64,000 nt of DNA from contig JAJEKB010021331.1 of the NCBI GenBank assembly GCA_022393335.1, forward strand, positions 493,552 to 557,551, in the 5' to 3' direction. The notes beneath the pieces were generated by a model, which did no database searches, was not told the DNA's origin, and saw only the letters and a list, made by a program, of their open reading frames with translations. The DNA comes from Macrotrachela quadricornifera. Taxonomy: Eukaryota; Rotifera; Eurotatoria; Philodinida; Philodinidae. Below are positions 21,835-32,890 of this stretch, one piece after another (the first letter of the stretch is position 1; each line of letters begins with the position of its first letter). A program made the position numbers and the translations under genes.

Positions 21835-23476
21835 TAAATGTGACTTATTTCTAAAATAAATAAAGCTTAGTTGATTTAAGTGATGTCAAATCTCTTACTA
21901 AAAGACAACTTGCAGAAAGAATACCGTATCCATGAAGGTATTTACTGAATTATACATTTGCACACTAGACATGTAGTATCAATAGCGGTTTCTCATGGAA
22001 TACGTTTGATACTTGATATAAGTGTTCGGCGTACATTATAGAAACTCGGTGTATTTTTTTTTTACAAAAAAAGTCACTTGAATTAGTTAGCCAGCTGAAT
22101 TTTCAAATAAATATTTTTACTATTAGAATTTCCTTTAGTTGTCTTGTCAGGAAACAACAATATTTGTTTGTGTTCTTTGATAATGGATGTTTGTGGACGT
22201 GCAAGAACTGTCATGATCGATTTCTCCTTGAGTCAACGATTGTTACCAAATGTGTCCATTTCTAAAAGACTTGATCATTTATAATTTCAGCTTTACAGTT
22301 TGTTACGATTTACTTAGATTACATCAAAAGTAATAACAAGGATTAATTTTTATTTAATATCATATTAATAGAAGGACCCTGCCGGATTTAGTGAACCATT
22401 TGGAAGTAGTATACCATGCATATGGTTTTGAAGAGCAAGTTATGACACATTGAATAATATATAAGAAATAAAATTTTACTAATATTTTAACATGCTGAGA
22501 GACCATACACTAGTTACAGTGATTGAGTAATATTACACAATATCCCGAGAGGTTACTTCTTCTTTTATTGAAGAGCATCTAAAGCTGTATTGAATTAAAT
22601 TTAAAAGCAGAGTTTGTGTAAGTTTATTTTAGGAAATTCTAGGTATCACAACATTTATGGGTATTTTATAATATTACTCAATCATTGCAACTAGTATATG
22701 AGCTCTGAGCATGTTGAAATACTAGGAAAATTTGCTTTCTTATATACCATTCGATGTGCCACAATTTACTCTTCGAAACCATATGTATGATATTCTAGTT
22801 CCAACTGGTTCACCAAATTCGGTCGAGTTCTTTTCAAAAAATATTTCTTTATCAGTAGATGCAGCATCTCTTTGGAGATATCCGACTTCGTGGATCTATG
22901 ACATTAGTCGGTATCGAATATATCAACAAGAATTTATCCTAGCTGTGATTGCGCCTCTATACTTTCGACTTCTTTTGTCTTTATCAATGATCTCAAAATC
23001 CATGAGAATACTTTTTTTCTCACCCAATGAATGAAGATGGCCTATAATTGCTACGTCACAACTGATAGATAAGATAATCGTGCATTGTGTCATGTATCTC
23101 TCTTTTTTTTGTTCTGTTTTGGTAAAACAGTTTTGTCGTCACGTTGAGTAGATATTTAATTATGTTTGCGTATTATTTAGTCAGTGAATGCATGTTTCTT
23201 ATCTCTTTTTATACACATTGCAAAAAAAATTTCTCTCTACTATTCAAGTTGTTTGTTGATACTCCAAGAAAACTTGAATATTATCGAAGCACTAGGCTCA
23301 TTTTCTTAGCACATTTTTTTCATTTGGAGTATAATACTTGGATGAAGATATATTCGTTACGAAAGCGCAATGGTTCGATCTCTTAAGATTTTTTTAGTGG
23401 TTTAGCTCTTATAGCTTGCTCCATACCGTATACATCCTTTCTTATTTTGTCTTAATAGGTGTGATAACGAGCAGAA
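21835..23476. other. Non-coding interval with one unassigned open frame
   Basis: A 100-codon open frame at 22732-23034 (starting MLSYIPFDVPQFTLRNHMYD) has ordinary amino-acid composition but no domain I recognise and no clear regulatory context; it may be a decayed exon. The rest is AT-rich, including the presumptive promoter of the permease gene just before 23477. Confidence 0.3.
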
Positions 23477-25210
23477 ATGTCACCCGACAATGATCGCACA
23501 GCCCTGATAAGTGATAATCCAGGTCAAATCGATTCTGCCTCGTCTACGGAACAAGTAACAAATTTATTTTCTCAACTCATCGATTCGTTCAAACGTACAC
23601 CATCTTCTGGAAATGTTGCGATCGAAATGAACCGATCAAGAAAAGGAGAGGATCAAGACGATAACATGGAAAAGGGAGAAACTGGTTTACATCGAAAATT
23701 GAAAAGTCGACATTTGAAGATGATTGCTATAGGTGGATCCATTGGTACCGGTCTCTTTGTTGCTTCCGGATCGGCTCTTGCGACTGGTGGTCCTGCTTCA
23801 CTTGTACTTGATTTTGCCATCGTTGGTTTCATGCTGTTTAATGTATGTATGGCACTTGGTGAGCTAGCAGTGACTTTTCCTGTTTCTGGTTCATTCGCTG
23901 TCTACAGTTCTCGCTTTCTAGATCCTGCTTGGGGATTTGCAATGGGCTGGAACTATGCCTTAAATTCGTTGATTACTATGCCATTGGAATTAACGGCCGC
24001 TGGTATCATCGTTGACTATTGGAAAACAGACGTGCATATTGCAGTTTGGATTACTATTTTTCTTATTTTGCTTTTTATTATCAATTTGTTCGGTGTTCGA
24101 GGTTATGGTGAAGTTGAATTCTTTGTTTCTATCATTAAAGTGATTGCTATCGTCGGATTTATCATTTTTGGTAGTGTGCTTGTATTTGGAGGTGATCCAA
24201 ATCATGAATATTTTGGTTTCAAATATTGGCAAGATCCAGGTGCTTTTGCTAACGGAGTTAAAGGAGTATGTTCCGTTTTTGTTACTGCCGGTTTTGCTTT
24301 TGCGGGCACAGAGATGGTCGGCTTGGCAGCAGCCGAAGCGGGCAATCCTCGTAAGACTATTCCTCGAGCAGTAAAGCAAGTGTTTTGGAGAATAGCTATT
24401 TTGTACGTCATGTCCTTGATTGTTATCAGTTGCCTGGTGCCTTATACATCCAAACGTCTTCTCAGTGATTCATCGAGCTATGATGCGTCAGCTTCGCCCT
24501 TCGTGATTGCTATTGAAGATGCAGGCATTAAAGTGTTGCCCTCCATATTTAATGGCGTTATTCTTTGTGCTGTGCTTGCAGTAGGCAATGCATCCATCTA
24601 TGCAGCATCTCGAACATTGTGTGCACTTGCCGAATGTGGTCAAGCACCGAAGATACTTACTTATATTGATCGCAATGGACGTCCACTTTCTGCCGTCGCC
24701 TTATCAATAGTTCTGGGATTGATTGCTTACATCAACTGTGCGAATGTCGGTACTCAGGTGTTTACTTGGCTACTCGCTCTCTCAAGCTTATCTTCCTTTT
24801 TCACCTGGGGTTCAATATGTGCATGTCACATTATGTTTCGATTGGCATGGAAGGCGCAAGGTCACAGCGTGAATAAACTTGCCTTTAAAGCACCTTTAGG
24901 TATATGGGGAAGCGTTATCAGTCTAATTATCAACATTATATGCCTCATTGCTCAATTTTATATAGCTGTGTTTCCTATAAATCATAGTTTAAGTGCCGAT
25001 ACATTTTTTGAAGCCTACCTTGCTGTTCCTGTTGTCATTATCTTCTATATCGTATGGAAAATATGGAAAAAATCACCATTTATGCGACCTAGTACAATAG
25101 ATCTTGAAGGTGGAAGACGTTTACTTGACACGCAGCAACTTATTGACGAAGAAAGAGCCGAACGAATGACCTGGCCTCTATGGAAGAAGGTGTATTTCAT
25201 GTTTTGTTGA
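23477..25210 (+). CDS. Fungal-type (YAT family) amino-acid permease, 577 aa
   Basis: Seen: an intact intronless frame from ATG at 23477. A hydrophilic N-terminal tail of about 75 residues ends in LHRKLKSRHLKMIAIGGSIG, and the first membrane segment carries GGSIGTGLFVASG. About 12 hydrophobic segments follow, with GVRGYGEVEFFVSIIKVIAI and AFAGTEMVGLAAAEAGNPRK in canonical places, and a cytosolic tail ending ERAERMTWPLWKKVYFMFC. Known: these motifs define the yeast/fungal amino-acid permease group (APC superfamily), plasma-membrane proton symporters; length matches (550-600 aa). Animals normally use other amino-acid carrier families. Inferred: acquired horizontally from a fungus and still functional, giving proton-coupled uptake of amino acids. 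Substrate range cannot be read from sequence. Confidence 0.93.
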   Translation: MSPDNDRTALISDNPGQIDSASSTEQVTNLFSQLIDSFKRTPSSGNVAIEMNRSRKGEDQDDNMEKGETGLHRKLKSRHLKMIAIGGSIGTGLFVASGSALATGGPASLVLDFAIVGFMLFNVCMALGELAVTFPVSGSFAVYSSRFLDPAWGFAMGWNYALNSLITMPLELTAAGIIVDYWKTDVHIAVWITIFLILLFIINLFGVRGYGEVEFFVSIIKVIAIVGFIIFGSVLVFGGDPNHEYFGFKYWQDPGAFANGVKGVCSVFVTAGFAFAGTEMVGLAAAEAGNPRKTIPRAVKQVFWRIAILYVMSLIVISCLVPYTSKRLLSDSSSYDASASPFVIAIEDAGIKVLPSIFNGVILCAVLAVGNASIYAASRTLCALAECGQAPKILTYIDRNGRPLSAVALSIVLGLIAYINCANVGTQVFTWLLALSSLSSFFTWGSICACHIMFRLAWKAQGHSVNKLAFKAPLGIWGSVISLIINIICLIAQFYIAVFPINHSLSADTFFEAYLAVPVVIIFYIVWKIWKKSPFMRPSTIDLEGGRRLLDTQQLIDEERAERMTWPLWKKVYFMFC

Positions 25211-26422
25211 ATTTTTATTTATTATATTGAAACTTATTCTGTTAGACGCTGTCGTAAACAGTGCTATAGCAATAATTATACTTTTGAGAAACTTGTTGAT
25301 ATATAAATTTAAAGTCAATCATTAGAAGCATAAGATTTATTAATATGTTTCTCTTTAAAGTTGCTATGAAATTTCTATTTTTTTGATCTTCAGCTTTCAG
25401 TTAATCGTTTGAGTTCCAAGTTTTCTACCGAATTTTAATTTGTTGAAGAATTGTATTAAGTATGTAGGTGATATTACAAATATTTATTCATTTTACTGTT
25501 AATACACTCAGTTGTAATGTTACAACGAAAAACACTTTTTCTCACAACGTTCTTTTGTCTCTTTCGTTTGTTCTACGATAAGTGCATCTACGATGAGTTG
25601 AAATAAGTTCCGATGTTTCATAATTCTGTGCCACTAATACTCTCTTCAATACACATCATCTTCTTCTGATTAGTCATTGCCAAAGGTCTTCCTAGTCTTT
25701 TTTTCTACTACAATAATTACCTATCAATGCAGTGCTAATAGACGATCTATACTACTATTATTACGAGAAAGATCTTAATAATAGATAAACGAGTTTATCA
25801 ATCACATTTCGAGGAAATGCAAAAATATTCTTATCCAGTTTCTCTGTTACTTTCGATCAATTACATAGTACTTTATTTTCTGATCCCACAAATTCACTCC
25901 CATATGAACTTATTATATTCAACTATTGCTAATGTGCACGAAAGGAGGGAGCGTTTAAGAGGACAAAATGGCCCCTTGTTGGAATTCGATTTTGTCTTTC
26001 CCATTTCATCATGTGTGGTGCCAGAACTCTATTTCTAATGAAATGAAACAATTTTATTCATTCTGCATTGTACACGACTCGATTTAATTACCCTACTATT
26101 TTTTATATTATAGCAGTTTTGATTATTAAAAACATGCAGATCTACTCTCAATTATATATATAGATCGATAGATCTCATTGAGATTTATCAAATGATAGTA
26201 AAATATCTAGAGAAGAAAGTGAGTAAGACAGTTCATTGAGACATACAATGCTCCATTAATGCCAAAACTGTCCTGTTTCATTGATTTTTGATCGATTTTC
26301 TCTTGAATAGTCAGGCTAATTATTTAAAAAAATAATATATTTGAAATCAGTACATAAAATAAAGTCGATCTATGTATATTTCAAAACAATTCATTGACTT
26401 ACATTTTTGTCGAAAATTCCCA
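25211..26422. other. Non-coding interval after the permease
   Basis: No convincing gene. AT-rich with no AATAAA hexamer recognised close to the permease stop. A 73-codon open frame at 25817-26038 has no recognisable domain. Confidence 0.35.
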
Positions 26423-26888
26423 TATAATGCATTTGGAGAATATCCGCGGAAATTCCATTATGCACTAGGGTAAAAATATAATAGATATAGGTATTACAGG
26501 AGTATATATGTAATGTGAAAACTGAGGATAGGAGAAGTACAGGGATACATGAGGGACGCTATTATTCAGTAATATTTACAAACAAGTTTTAATTTAATTT
26601 TTCTTTTTTTTGACCCTTGCTCGTTCTTTATCATTACCATTTTATTTGGTAACATTAAAAAAGAAATTTAATTTAATTAATTTTTTATTTTGGCTCTTGC
26701 TCGTGCTTTATCAATGTCATTTAATAAATTATAGATCGAAATAATTTTGCATCTTTAATAAGGTATGACATTGGAGAATTACTGAACAGATTAGAGTATA
26801 TCATCAGCACCCTCTATATCTCTTATATCTCCAATATTTTTCACCCTAGTGCATAATGGAGTTTCCAGGAATATTCCCCGAACGCATT
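26423..26888. repeat. MITE-like element with about 65-bp diverged terminal inverted repeats
   Basis: The left end (gcatttggagaatatccgcg ... ttccattatgcactagggta, 26428-26475) is the imperfect reverse complement of the right end (caccctagtgcataatggag ... gaatattccccgaacgcatt). The interior has two direct copies of a ttgctcg-tctttatca block (26617-26634 and 26697-26714). A similar terminus, atattctccaaatgcatcat, appears at 34.5 kb. Confidence 0.65.
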
Positions 26889-26950
26889 TAATCCCTTAAA
26901 TAGCCGTTATCTACCCTTCGCGTTTTCATATACTTTTATTTTCATAATCC

Positions 26951-26991
26951 CTTCAAGAGTATATACCTAGAACATATACCCTTGAAGGGGT
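26951..26991. repeat. Near-perfect hairpin
   Basis: cccttcaagagtatat, a 9-base loop, then atatacccttgaaggg: a 16-bp stem with one mismatch. It lies just outside the MITE-like element and may be its outer end or an independent hairpin. Confidence 0.6.
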
Positions 26992-28776
26992 TTTTGGAAG
27001 AGTTTTCTACCGTGGAAAGGATTGAATATTCTACGTTTTTTTTACAGTGTACGTAGTACCAAGCGAGAAACGATTGGTTTGGAAGAATTTGCTGTGTTTT
27101 TTTTAATTTTAGAATTCAATTTGAATTAAAAAAGACCATAGGCTCAATATTTGGTAATCAAGGTAAAACCAATAAGAAAAACTTAAACTATAACAAACAA
27201 ACAATACATAATAAAGCAATCTTATATTTTTCGATAAATTGAAAAATTCGTCTATCACCCACGAAAATATACAAACTACGAATTCAACCGATATCAAACA
27301 ATAATCAATCATAACAACAATACAGTCAATACATGATCAAGAAAAAGCGAAATTTTCATGTTAAAAAATGTTGTAATTGTAATATGACAATGCATACTGC
27401 ATAGAATACTAAAAATGATAATAAAACTAAAAAAGTACAAACGAAAAAGAAAATGATCATTTAGAGTATTTACCAAGTTTATGCCGTCCGATGAGATTCT
27501 TAAGCAAGGTCGAAACACGTCACGGTAGTTGGAATTCAGCATCACCCTTCTCAGTTGACTTTTCAAAGTGAATCAACCCCATAAAACAAAAAAAAATGGT
27601 ATTTGCATAGTCCATGAAATATTATACGTATGTTAATCTTCTATGTAACATGACACACGTTTGTTGCTTCTAACTGTATCTAATATGCTCTGAAGAGCGA
27701 GAGTCGACAGTCGCCGCTTGTCTTCTGATTCCATCAGAGCACTTGTGACTTTAATAAAAAAGCAATTCCGTCTGAATACATATTAACAAACCTGTCTGTT
27801 AGTACACGGACTTTGATGTGAAGAACTTACGTGAGACAAAATGTTTGATAAAACAGAATTGAAAATGATTTTTGAAGGTTTATAGCGAGAAATCTGAAAA
27901 CCGCTTCCGGATTTATCTCACAATACGAACAACACTAGTTGAAAATGATAGCAATTATATTGCTGATTGATTTTGCACATCGTTGTAAAAAAACACTGAT
28001 AAATAGAAACTCCTCAGAATTAATGTTACAATCAAATAAGTTATGGTTTTTAAGACTATTGAGCCTATTATGAATTTTTGGATCACCATGTTACAAGTTT
28101 TTGAAGCTTAGAGTATTGACTTTTCAAGAGAAATATGGTGTTTGAATTAATATTTTTAAGTCAATACACTATCAGATAATTCTTGATACTATTAGCTTTA
28201 GTCAGATAGACAACATATGATTGAATTTAATTTGAAATTTTTGAAATCGTTTTTTTTTTTCTTGTAGATGACGATACATTGATTTACCTTCATCTAATTG
28301 TATCGACTTTCAGTCTAAGAACGAGTAAACTGGTGTCCATTGGATACGTTACTTGTGAAACTGTATGGTAGAAAAATTTCTTTATCGTTGTAGGTGCAGT
28401 ATTTTATCCCTTTTTAAACGCCCGTTACAGCTAATACAGCCATTTGAACCCCTCCAAAATGCAGCGAAAACTGATTGGCAAGTGTTTATTGAAGTCTTTT
28501 TTCTAAATATTATCAAATATTGAGGCTATGTTACTATTCTAAAACAAACTATATGAATAACGAAATTTTTTGGTATAACATCTTCGAGCATATTTTTTCG
28601 ATGATACATGAGATGTCAGGTAGCAACAGCTAATGCAAAGTGATTCATCAAGAATTCGAAAACGATACTCATCTTTCTATTTTTGAAAATATTTGCATTT
28701 GTCTAAACCAAATCATTCTTATAGATCAAATTACAAAATAAATCTTTTGTCAACCATGATAAGAACAACAATCAAA
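26992..28776. other. Non-coding interval
   Basis: Open frames on the minus strand at 27.1-27.57 kb have no domain. At 27494-27525 the plus strand reads gtccgatgagattc...ggtcgaaacacgtc, one of several copies of a CTGATGA-stem-CGAAAC motif in this window. No gene seen. Confidence 0.35.
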
Positions 28777-28786
28777 ATATAAAAGG
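28777..28786 (+). promoter_or_regulatory. TATA box of the Cys-rich peptide gene
   Basis: TATAAAAGG within atataaaagg, 65-75 bp upstream of the ATG at 28851, leaving room for a leader of about 40 bp. Confidence 0.55.
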
Positions 28787-28850
28787 CTTTGAGTTGTCAA
28801 CTTTGACCCAATTCTACAGTTAAACAGCATCACATCAAGTATATACTTCA

Positions 28851-29138
28851 ATGTTCACGAAACATACGATCAGTATCTTACTCGTCGTAGTGTTAGCCCT
28901 TCTTTTGATTGAAAACGCCGTATCATCGTCTGGATCGTTCAGCAAGGGTGACTGTCTAGGGTGCAAATGCCATTGTTACGGCCAGACTGTTGGTAGCAAC
29001 GGAACAGTTACGACTGGATATTATGGGTCATGGACCTGCATTGGAGGTTCATGCCAAGCAGGATGTATGGAACCCTGTCAGCAATTAGGAAAGTGTCGAA
29101 AACCTTCCGATGTTGCTATAGAATGCAAGGAACAATAG
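28851..29138 (+). CDS. Small secreted cysteine-rich protein, 95 aa
   Basis: Seen: an intact intronless frame. Residues 1-25 are a clear signal peptide (KHTISILLVVVLALLLIENA). The mature part has ten cysteines, beginning with a dense cluster C-x2-C-x-C-x-C (CLGCKCHC), then C-x4-C-x3-C-x3-C around CIGGSCQAGCMEPC, then two more. The even count suggests five disulphides. A TATA box lies upstream and AATAAA at 29257-29262 downstream, so the gene looks complete and expressed. No family recognised: the layout is shared by many unrelated secreted peptides (defence, adhesive, inhibitor), so no function is claimed. A gene at 29314 follows on the same strand only about 50 bp after the AATAAA. Confidence 0.75.
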   Translation: MFTKHTISILLVVVLALLLIENAVSSSGSFSKGDCLGCKCHCYGQTVGSNGTVTTGYYGSWTCIGGSCQAGCMEPCQQLGKCRKPSDVAIECKEQ

Positions 29139-29256
29139 TGCTTATAAACAAACTTAACGTCGAACAATATATGACCTATTGTAATAAGACGCAAGTTGTC
29201 ATTTTATTGACCAGTGTCATAGTGGTCGATGTCACTTAAATGAGATTTATTTCTTG

Positions 29257-29262
29257 AATAAA
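29257..29262 (+). terminator. Polyadenylation signal AATAAA of the Cys-rich peptide gene
   Basis: AATAAA about 119 bp after the stop codon at 29136-29138, inside ttgaataaagctta. Confidence 0.55.
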
Positions 29263-29313
29263 GCTTATTATATGTTATCACATTTCCACTCTTGTTTTGA
29301 TTAATTTCTCTTT

Positions 29314-29958
29314 ATGATAATCAACGATATGATGCGACGTTTTGTAGATAAATATATGAGGATGTTCACATCATGTTGTCTTTTACTCCTTCTTCTCATG
29401 TCATTTGCAATATGGATATATGTGAAGATGACTTCTGAAATCAATTTTATTTGGTCGTTTCGTATGAGCAAAGCCATTCGATTAGATGCACTTAATGTGT
29501 GCACTGTGATTCTGGGAGCACGGCGGATCGGTAGTAATTTGAATATGAAAGAACGAGCAGTGTATCTACTCGGTTTTTATCATATGTACATCAATATATT
29601 TGAAAATCGAGAAAACTATGGGTTGGTCGAAGGTGGTCATATTGGTGACAATGTGAGACATGGAGGAAACTCATGGGCGCTGGTGAAAGAGCAGCATTGG
29701 GAGAACAGAGGCTCGCAATGGATCGTACCAACAAAGCACTGTCCACATCTTACACAATGTTTACGAAAACAAACTAAGGTGTACAATCTTGCTGAAGTTT
29801 CATATCATTTTTTTCTGGGTCCAAATAGTAATTCCTTCATATGGTGGGTGCTACACGTTTGTGGAATCGATATTGAACCCATTTGTTGGTTTTATCCATT
29901 CACTGGTATCGAGTATTTCAAGAGATTATCATGGTCGAAACCCTCACCTCAGTTTTAA
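29314..29958 (+). CDS. Membrane-anchored protein of unknown function with GPNSNSF motif, about 214 aa
   Basis: Seen: an uninterrupted frame. The ATG at 29314 is the first; ATGs at codons 6, 7 and 16 are alternatives. Residues about 18-39 are strongly hydrophobic (FTSCCLLLLLLMSFAIWIYV), fitting a signal anchor. The remainder has GGNSWALVKEQHWENRG, a CPHLTQC segment and the motif FLGPNSNSFIWWVLHVCGID near residues 167-187. Recalled, not checked: a GPNSNTF-type motif is typical of bacterial DUF3750-like proteins of papain-like or unknown fold, where the flanking region begins with a Tyr. Inferred: a luminal or extracellular domain behind an N-terminal anchor. Only about 50 bp separate it from the polyadenylation signal of the gene upstream, so its promoter must overlap that gene or its true start lies further in. 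Confidence 0.6.
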   Translation: MIINDMMRRFVDKYMRMFTSCCLLLLLLMSFAIWIYVKMTSEINFIWSFRMSKAIRLDALNVCTVILGARRIGSNLNMKERAVYLLGFYHMYINIFENRENYGLVEGGHIGDNVRHGGNSWALVKEQHWENRGSQWIVPTKHCPHLTQCLRKQTKVYNLAEVSYHFFLGPNSNSFIWWVLHVCGIDIEPICWFYPFTGIEYFKRLSWSKPSPQF

Positions 29959-30631
29959 ATAATCTTGCTTTAATTGAATATGTTTCTTACCTCATTTTCT
30001 TTGAAATAGAAACTGGAATATGATCTCGTTCCTATATTTTGATATGAAATATTGTAGAGACAGTTAATTAACAGTCATTTAGGCACGCAAAAGAACAAAT
30101 AAAGGTTGTAGTAATTGAAGTAGATAAATTATTGTTGATTCTAACTTAAGACAATAGAGTTATAGCAATGGTTAATTATTTTCTAATATTTTTGTCACTA
30201 TAGATCAAGTATTCTTGAAGGCATACCATTTTTCTTACAAAGTACATTTTTACATGTCTTGCAGTCTTTTTCTGTAAGCCTTGTTCATGCTTTCAAACCT
30301 GCCATAAATCATAACAAAGATCAGTTATAATCAAACGATGCATCATCGAATTCTGAATGTAACGATATGAATAGAGTTTTTGTATGGTATCGAAATATTG
30401 GAAAACAAGCAATGCTTCTAGATACCATAAAAAAAAATTTGTTACGTGTTATCGTTATTTACATACTTTTAACTCTCAACCCACGTATATCAGTCTGTAA
30501 GGTGTTGTATTTGATAAAAAATTTAACAAGCAACAAAACCATATATAAACAAAGAATATTGTATAATAACCTCTTTGGTATGCTGGAGGACCTATCAAAA
30601 GTGATCGCGTCGAGCCAACTAGTTCCTATAG
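29959..30631. other. Non-coding interval before the piggyBac element
   Basis: AATAAA near 30096 may serve the upstream gene. A 90-codon open frame at 30367-30639 crosses the transposon boundary and has no domain, so I do not regard it as a gene. Confidence 0.4.
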
Positions 30632-30951
30632 CCCTTTGACTTCCCTGGTATAAAAAAAGCTACACCTGTTTTTTTTAATATTTCTCATAATATAATTCAT
30701 AAAAATTAGTACATAATCTTTTGAAAGGATGTAATAGAAAGTGTTCTAAGATTTTTTCGAAGTACCTGTGCCATATACACCGTCTTCACATCTTCCATTT
30801 TCCTCTTCTCTTGCTCTGAATATTATAATTCAAGTATATAAAGCGGTATTTGCGATCTTAATACAAGCTAGTGTTGCGAAGTATTCGGATCAGTTGATGC
30901 TATATATCACTTTTACGCGTTCTTCTATATCTTGTGATTTTCCTTTTCTAA

Positions 30952-31050
30952 TGACGTCATTTGTACTCATCTATCTTCTGTGTTCTGCTATTCTTCTATG
31001 ATATTATATATGTATTCTTTCATGACGTCATGTATTTTTCCATTGCGTCA
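30952..31050 (+). promoter_or_regulatory. Cluster of CRE-like sites upstream of the transposase
   Basis: TGACGTCA palindromes at 30952-30959 and 31023-31030, plus a TGCGTCA-like half site at 31044-31050, all within 250 bp of the transposase ATG and inside the transposon. CREB/ATF-type factors bind TGACGTCA. They may drive transposase expression or be subterminal repeats recognised by it. Confidence 0.45.
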
Positions 31051-31201
31051 TGTTCTCTGTTAGATCTTCCTAGAACGTAATGTTCAAAATCTATATATAG
31101 TTACTGATTTTCTGCTATAATAGATCTATATTTATCTCACACAATTAGCTTTGACTGTTTCCATTTGGTCGAACGTAATTCTAATATACAACAAGCACAA
31201 C

Positions 31202-32890
31202 ATGGATACTGATCAAGAAAGTAATACAAGTGACTTACCTTTTGCTGATGAAAGTGGTTTTTATGAGGAAAATGAAAGTGATCTTGAAATAGATGAAGAA
31301 AACGTTATTGAAGATGAAAATGAAGAAGAAGATGATATTGAAAACAAAATGGAAGAAGAACTTGAGTGGAGTTGGAGTGAAAAATTTATACAAGACACAA
31401 TTTTTTCTGTAAATGAAGTCAAAGGACACACGACAATAAATTTTACCAATAACATCAAACCAATTGACATCTTCCACAAGTTCTTCACACAAGATGTTTA
31501 TGATTTGATGATAAAACAAACAAATATTTATGGAAAGAAAAAATCGTTGGCACAAGAACAACCAAGTAATTGGCAAGAAGTCAGTGAAAGTACTATTCGT
31601 GCTTTTCTTGGTATATTGATAATCATGGGTCTACATCGATTACCTCGAATAAATGATTACTGGTGTAGGAATAAAATATTTTATACAGAAATTATTTCGA
31701 ATACTATGCCGAGAAAAGAATTTTATCGAATATTTACTTCATTTCATTTATCAGACAATACAAAACAAAATCAATTTGCAAAAAGTTCAAAAAAGTTCAA
31801 ATTATTCAAAGTTTTCGACTTCATACATTTACTCAAAACGAACTTTCAAGTGAACTTTATTTTGGGAACCAACATTTGCATCGACGAAAGTATGATCAAA
31901 TTTAAAGGTAAAAGCTCTTTGAAACAATACTTACCTTTAAAGCCGATCAAGAGAGGATACAAGGTGTGGTGTTTAGCAGATTCTTTGACAGGATATCTTT
32001 ATAATTTCGACATTTATACCGGTTAACAAGAAGCTAGACAAGGAACATTAGGTGAAAGTGTCGTTTTACAGCTTATTAACAACTTGAATTTAGTGAATCA
32101 CCAGCTATTTTTTGACAACTTTTTTACATCTATTCCTCTGCTGCTACAACTAAAACAGAAGAAAATTGGAGCAACTGGAACGATAAGAACTAATAGAAAG
32201 TTATTTCCTACAGAACTTTTACCAAAAGAGAAACTGAAAAGAGGAGAATATAAATACTACTCTTACAACCAAATATCTGTGGTCAAATGGCAGGACAGGA
32301 AGCCGGTGTTTGTTGCAAGTAATTCCTTTGATCCAAGAGAAACCGAAACAATTTTTAGAGGAGAAAAAGATGGCTCAAAACAACGCATTATTTGTCCACA
32401 AATGATATCTAAATACAATAAATTTATGGGTGGTGTAGATTCATTCGATCAACGCATTTCTTGTTATTCGATTGACAGAAAATCTAAACGAAATTGGTTT
32501 CGTATATTTATTTACTTCCTTCAAGCAAGTCTTTCGAATGCATTGATTTGTTATAACGATCTGAGTGAACAACATATGGATTATATTGACTTCCTCTCTT
32601 CTATTTCAATGTCGCTGATTGGTGATGTTAGTACAAGAAAAAGAAAAGGTAGACCTGTTCACTTTTCTGCCCAAAAGCTAAGACGAATTCAAATGACAAC
32701 GAAGAACAAATCTTTGTCAACTCAATTATTAGCACATATGCCTGTTGCTGGACCTAAAGGAAGGTGTGGATATTGCAGCACTAAAGCTCGTCCGATATTT
32801 AGTAACATAAAATGCAGTTTTTGTGGTATTTCTTTATGTGTGAAACAGCATAAAAATTGTTTTTTGTTATTTCATGAAAACAGTGCATAA
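31202..32890 (+). pseudogene. piggyBac transposase, intact but for one in-frame stop
   Basis: Seen: ATG at 31202 opens a 562-codon frame (563 with the stop) with a very acidic N-terminus (Glu/Asp-rich to about residue 55), the DDE_Tnp_1_7 domain, and a C-terminal Cys/His zinc-binding module (CGYCSTKARP...CSFCGISLCVKQHKNC). Catalytic aspartates sit at D228 (CIDESMIKF), D305 (FFDNFFTS) and D413 (MGGVDSFDQ), spacing like that of piggyBac. A TAA at 32024-32026 (codon 275) follows FDIYTG. It separates D228 from the other two, so no active enzyme is made unless the stop is read through. There is no frameshift. Known role: cut-and-paste transposition in the nucleus. Other copies in the genome are probably intact. 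Confidence 0.88.

Noticed and set aside
22732..23034. 100-codon frame MLSYIPFDVP... as a gene
   Set aside because: No recognised domain, splice or polyadenylation context; recorded only as an unassigned frame in the interval.
30367..30639. 90-codon frame crossing into the piggyBac terminus
   Set aside because: Crosses the transposon boundary and has no domain.
31235..31576. Minus-strand frames opposite the piggyBac transposase
   Set aside because: Antisense shadows of the acidic N-terminus.
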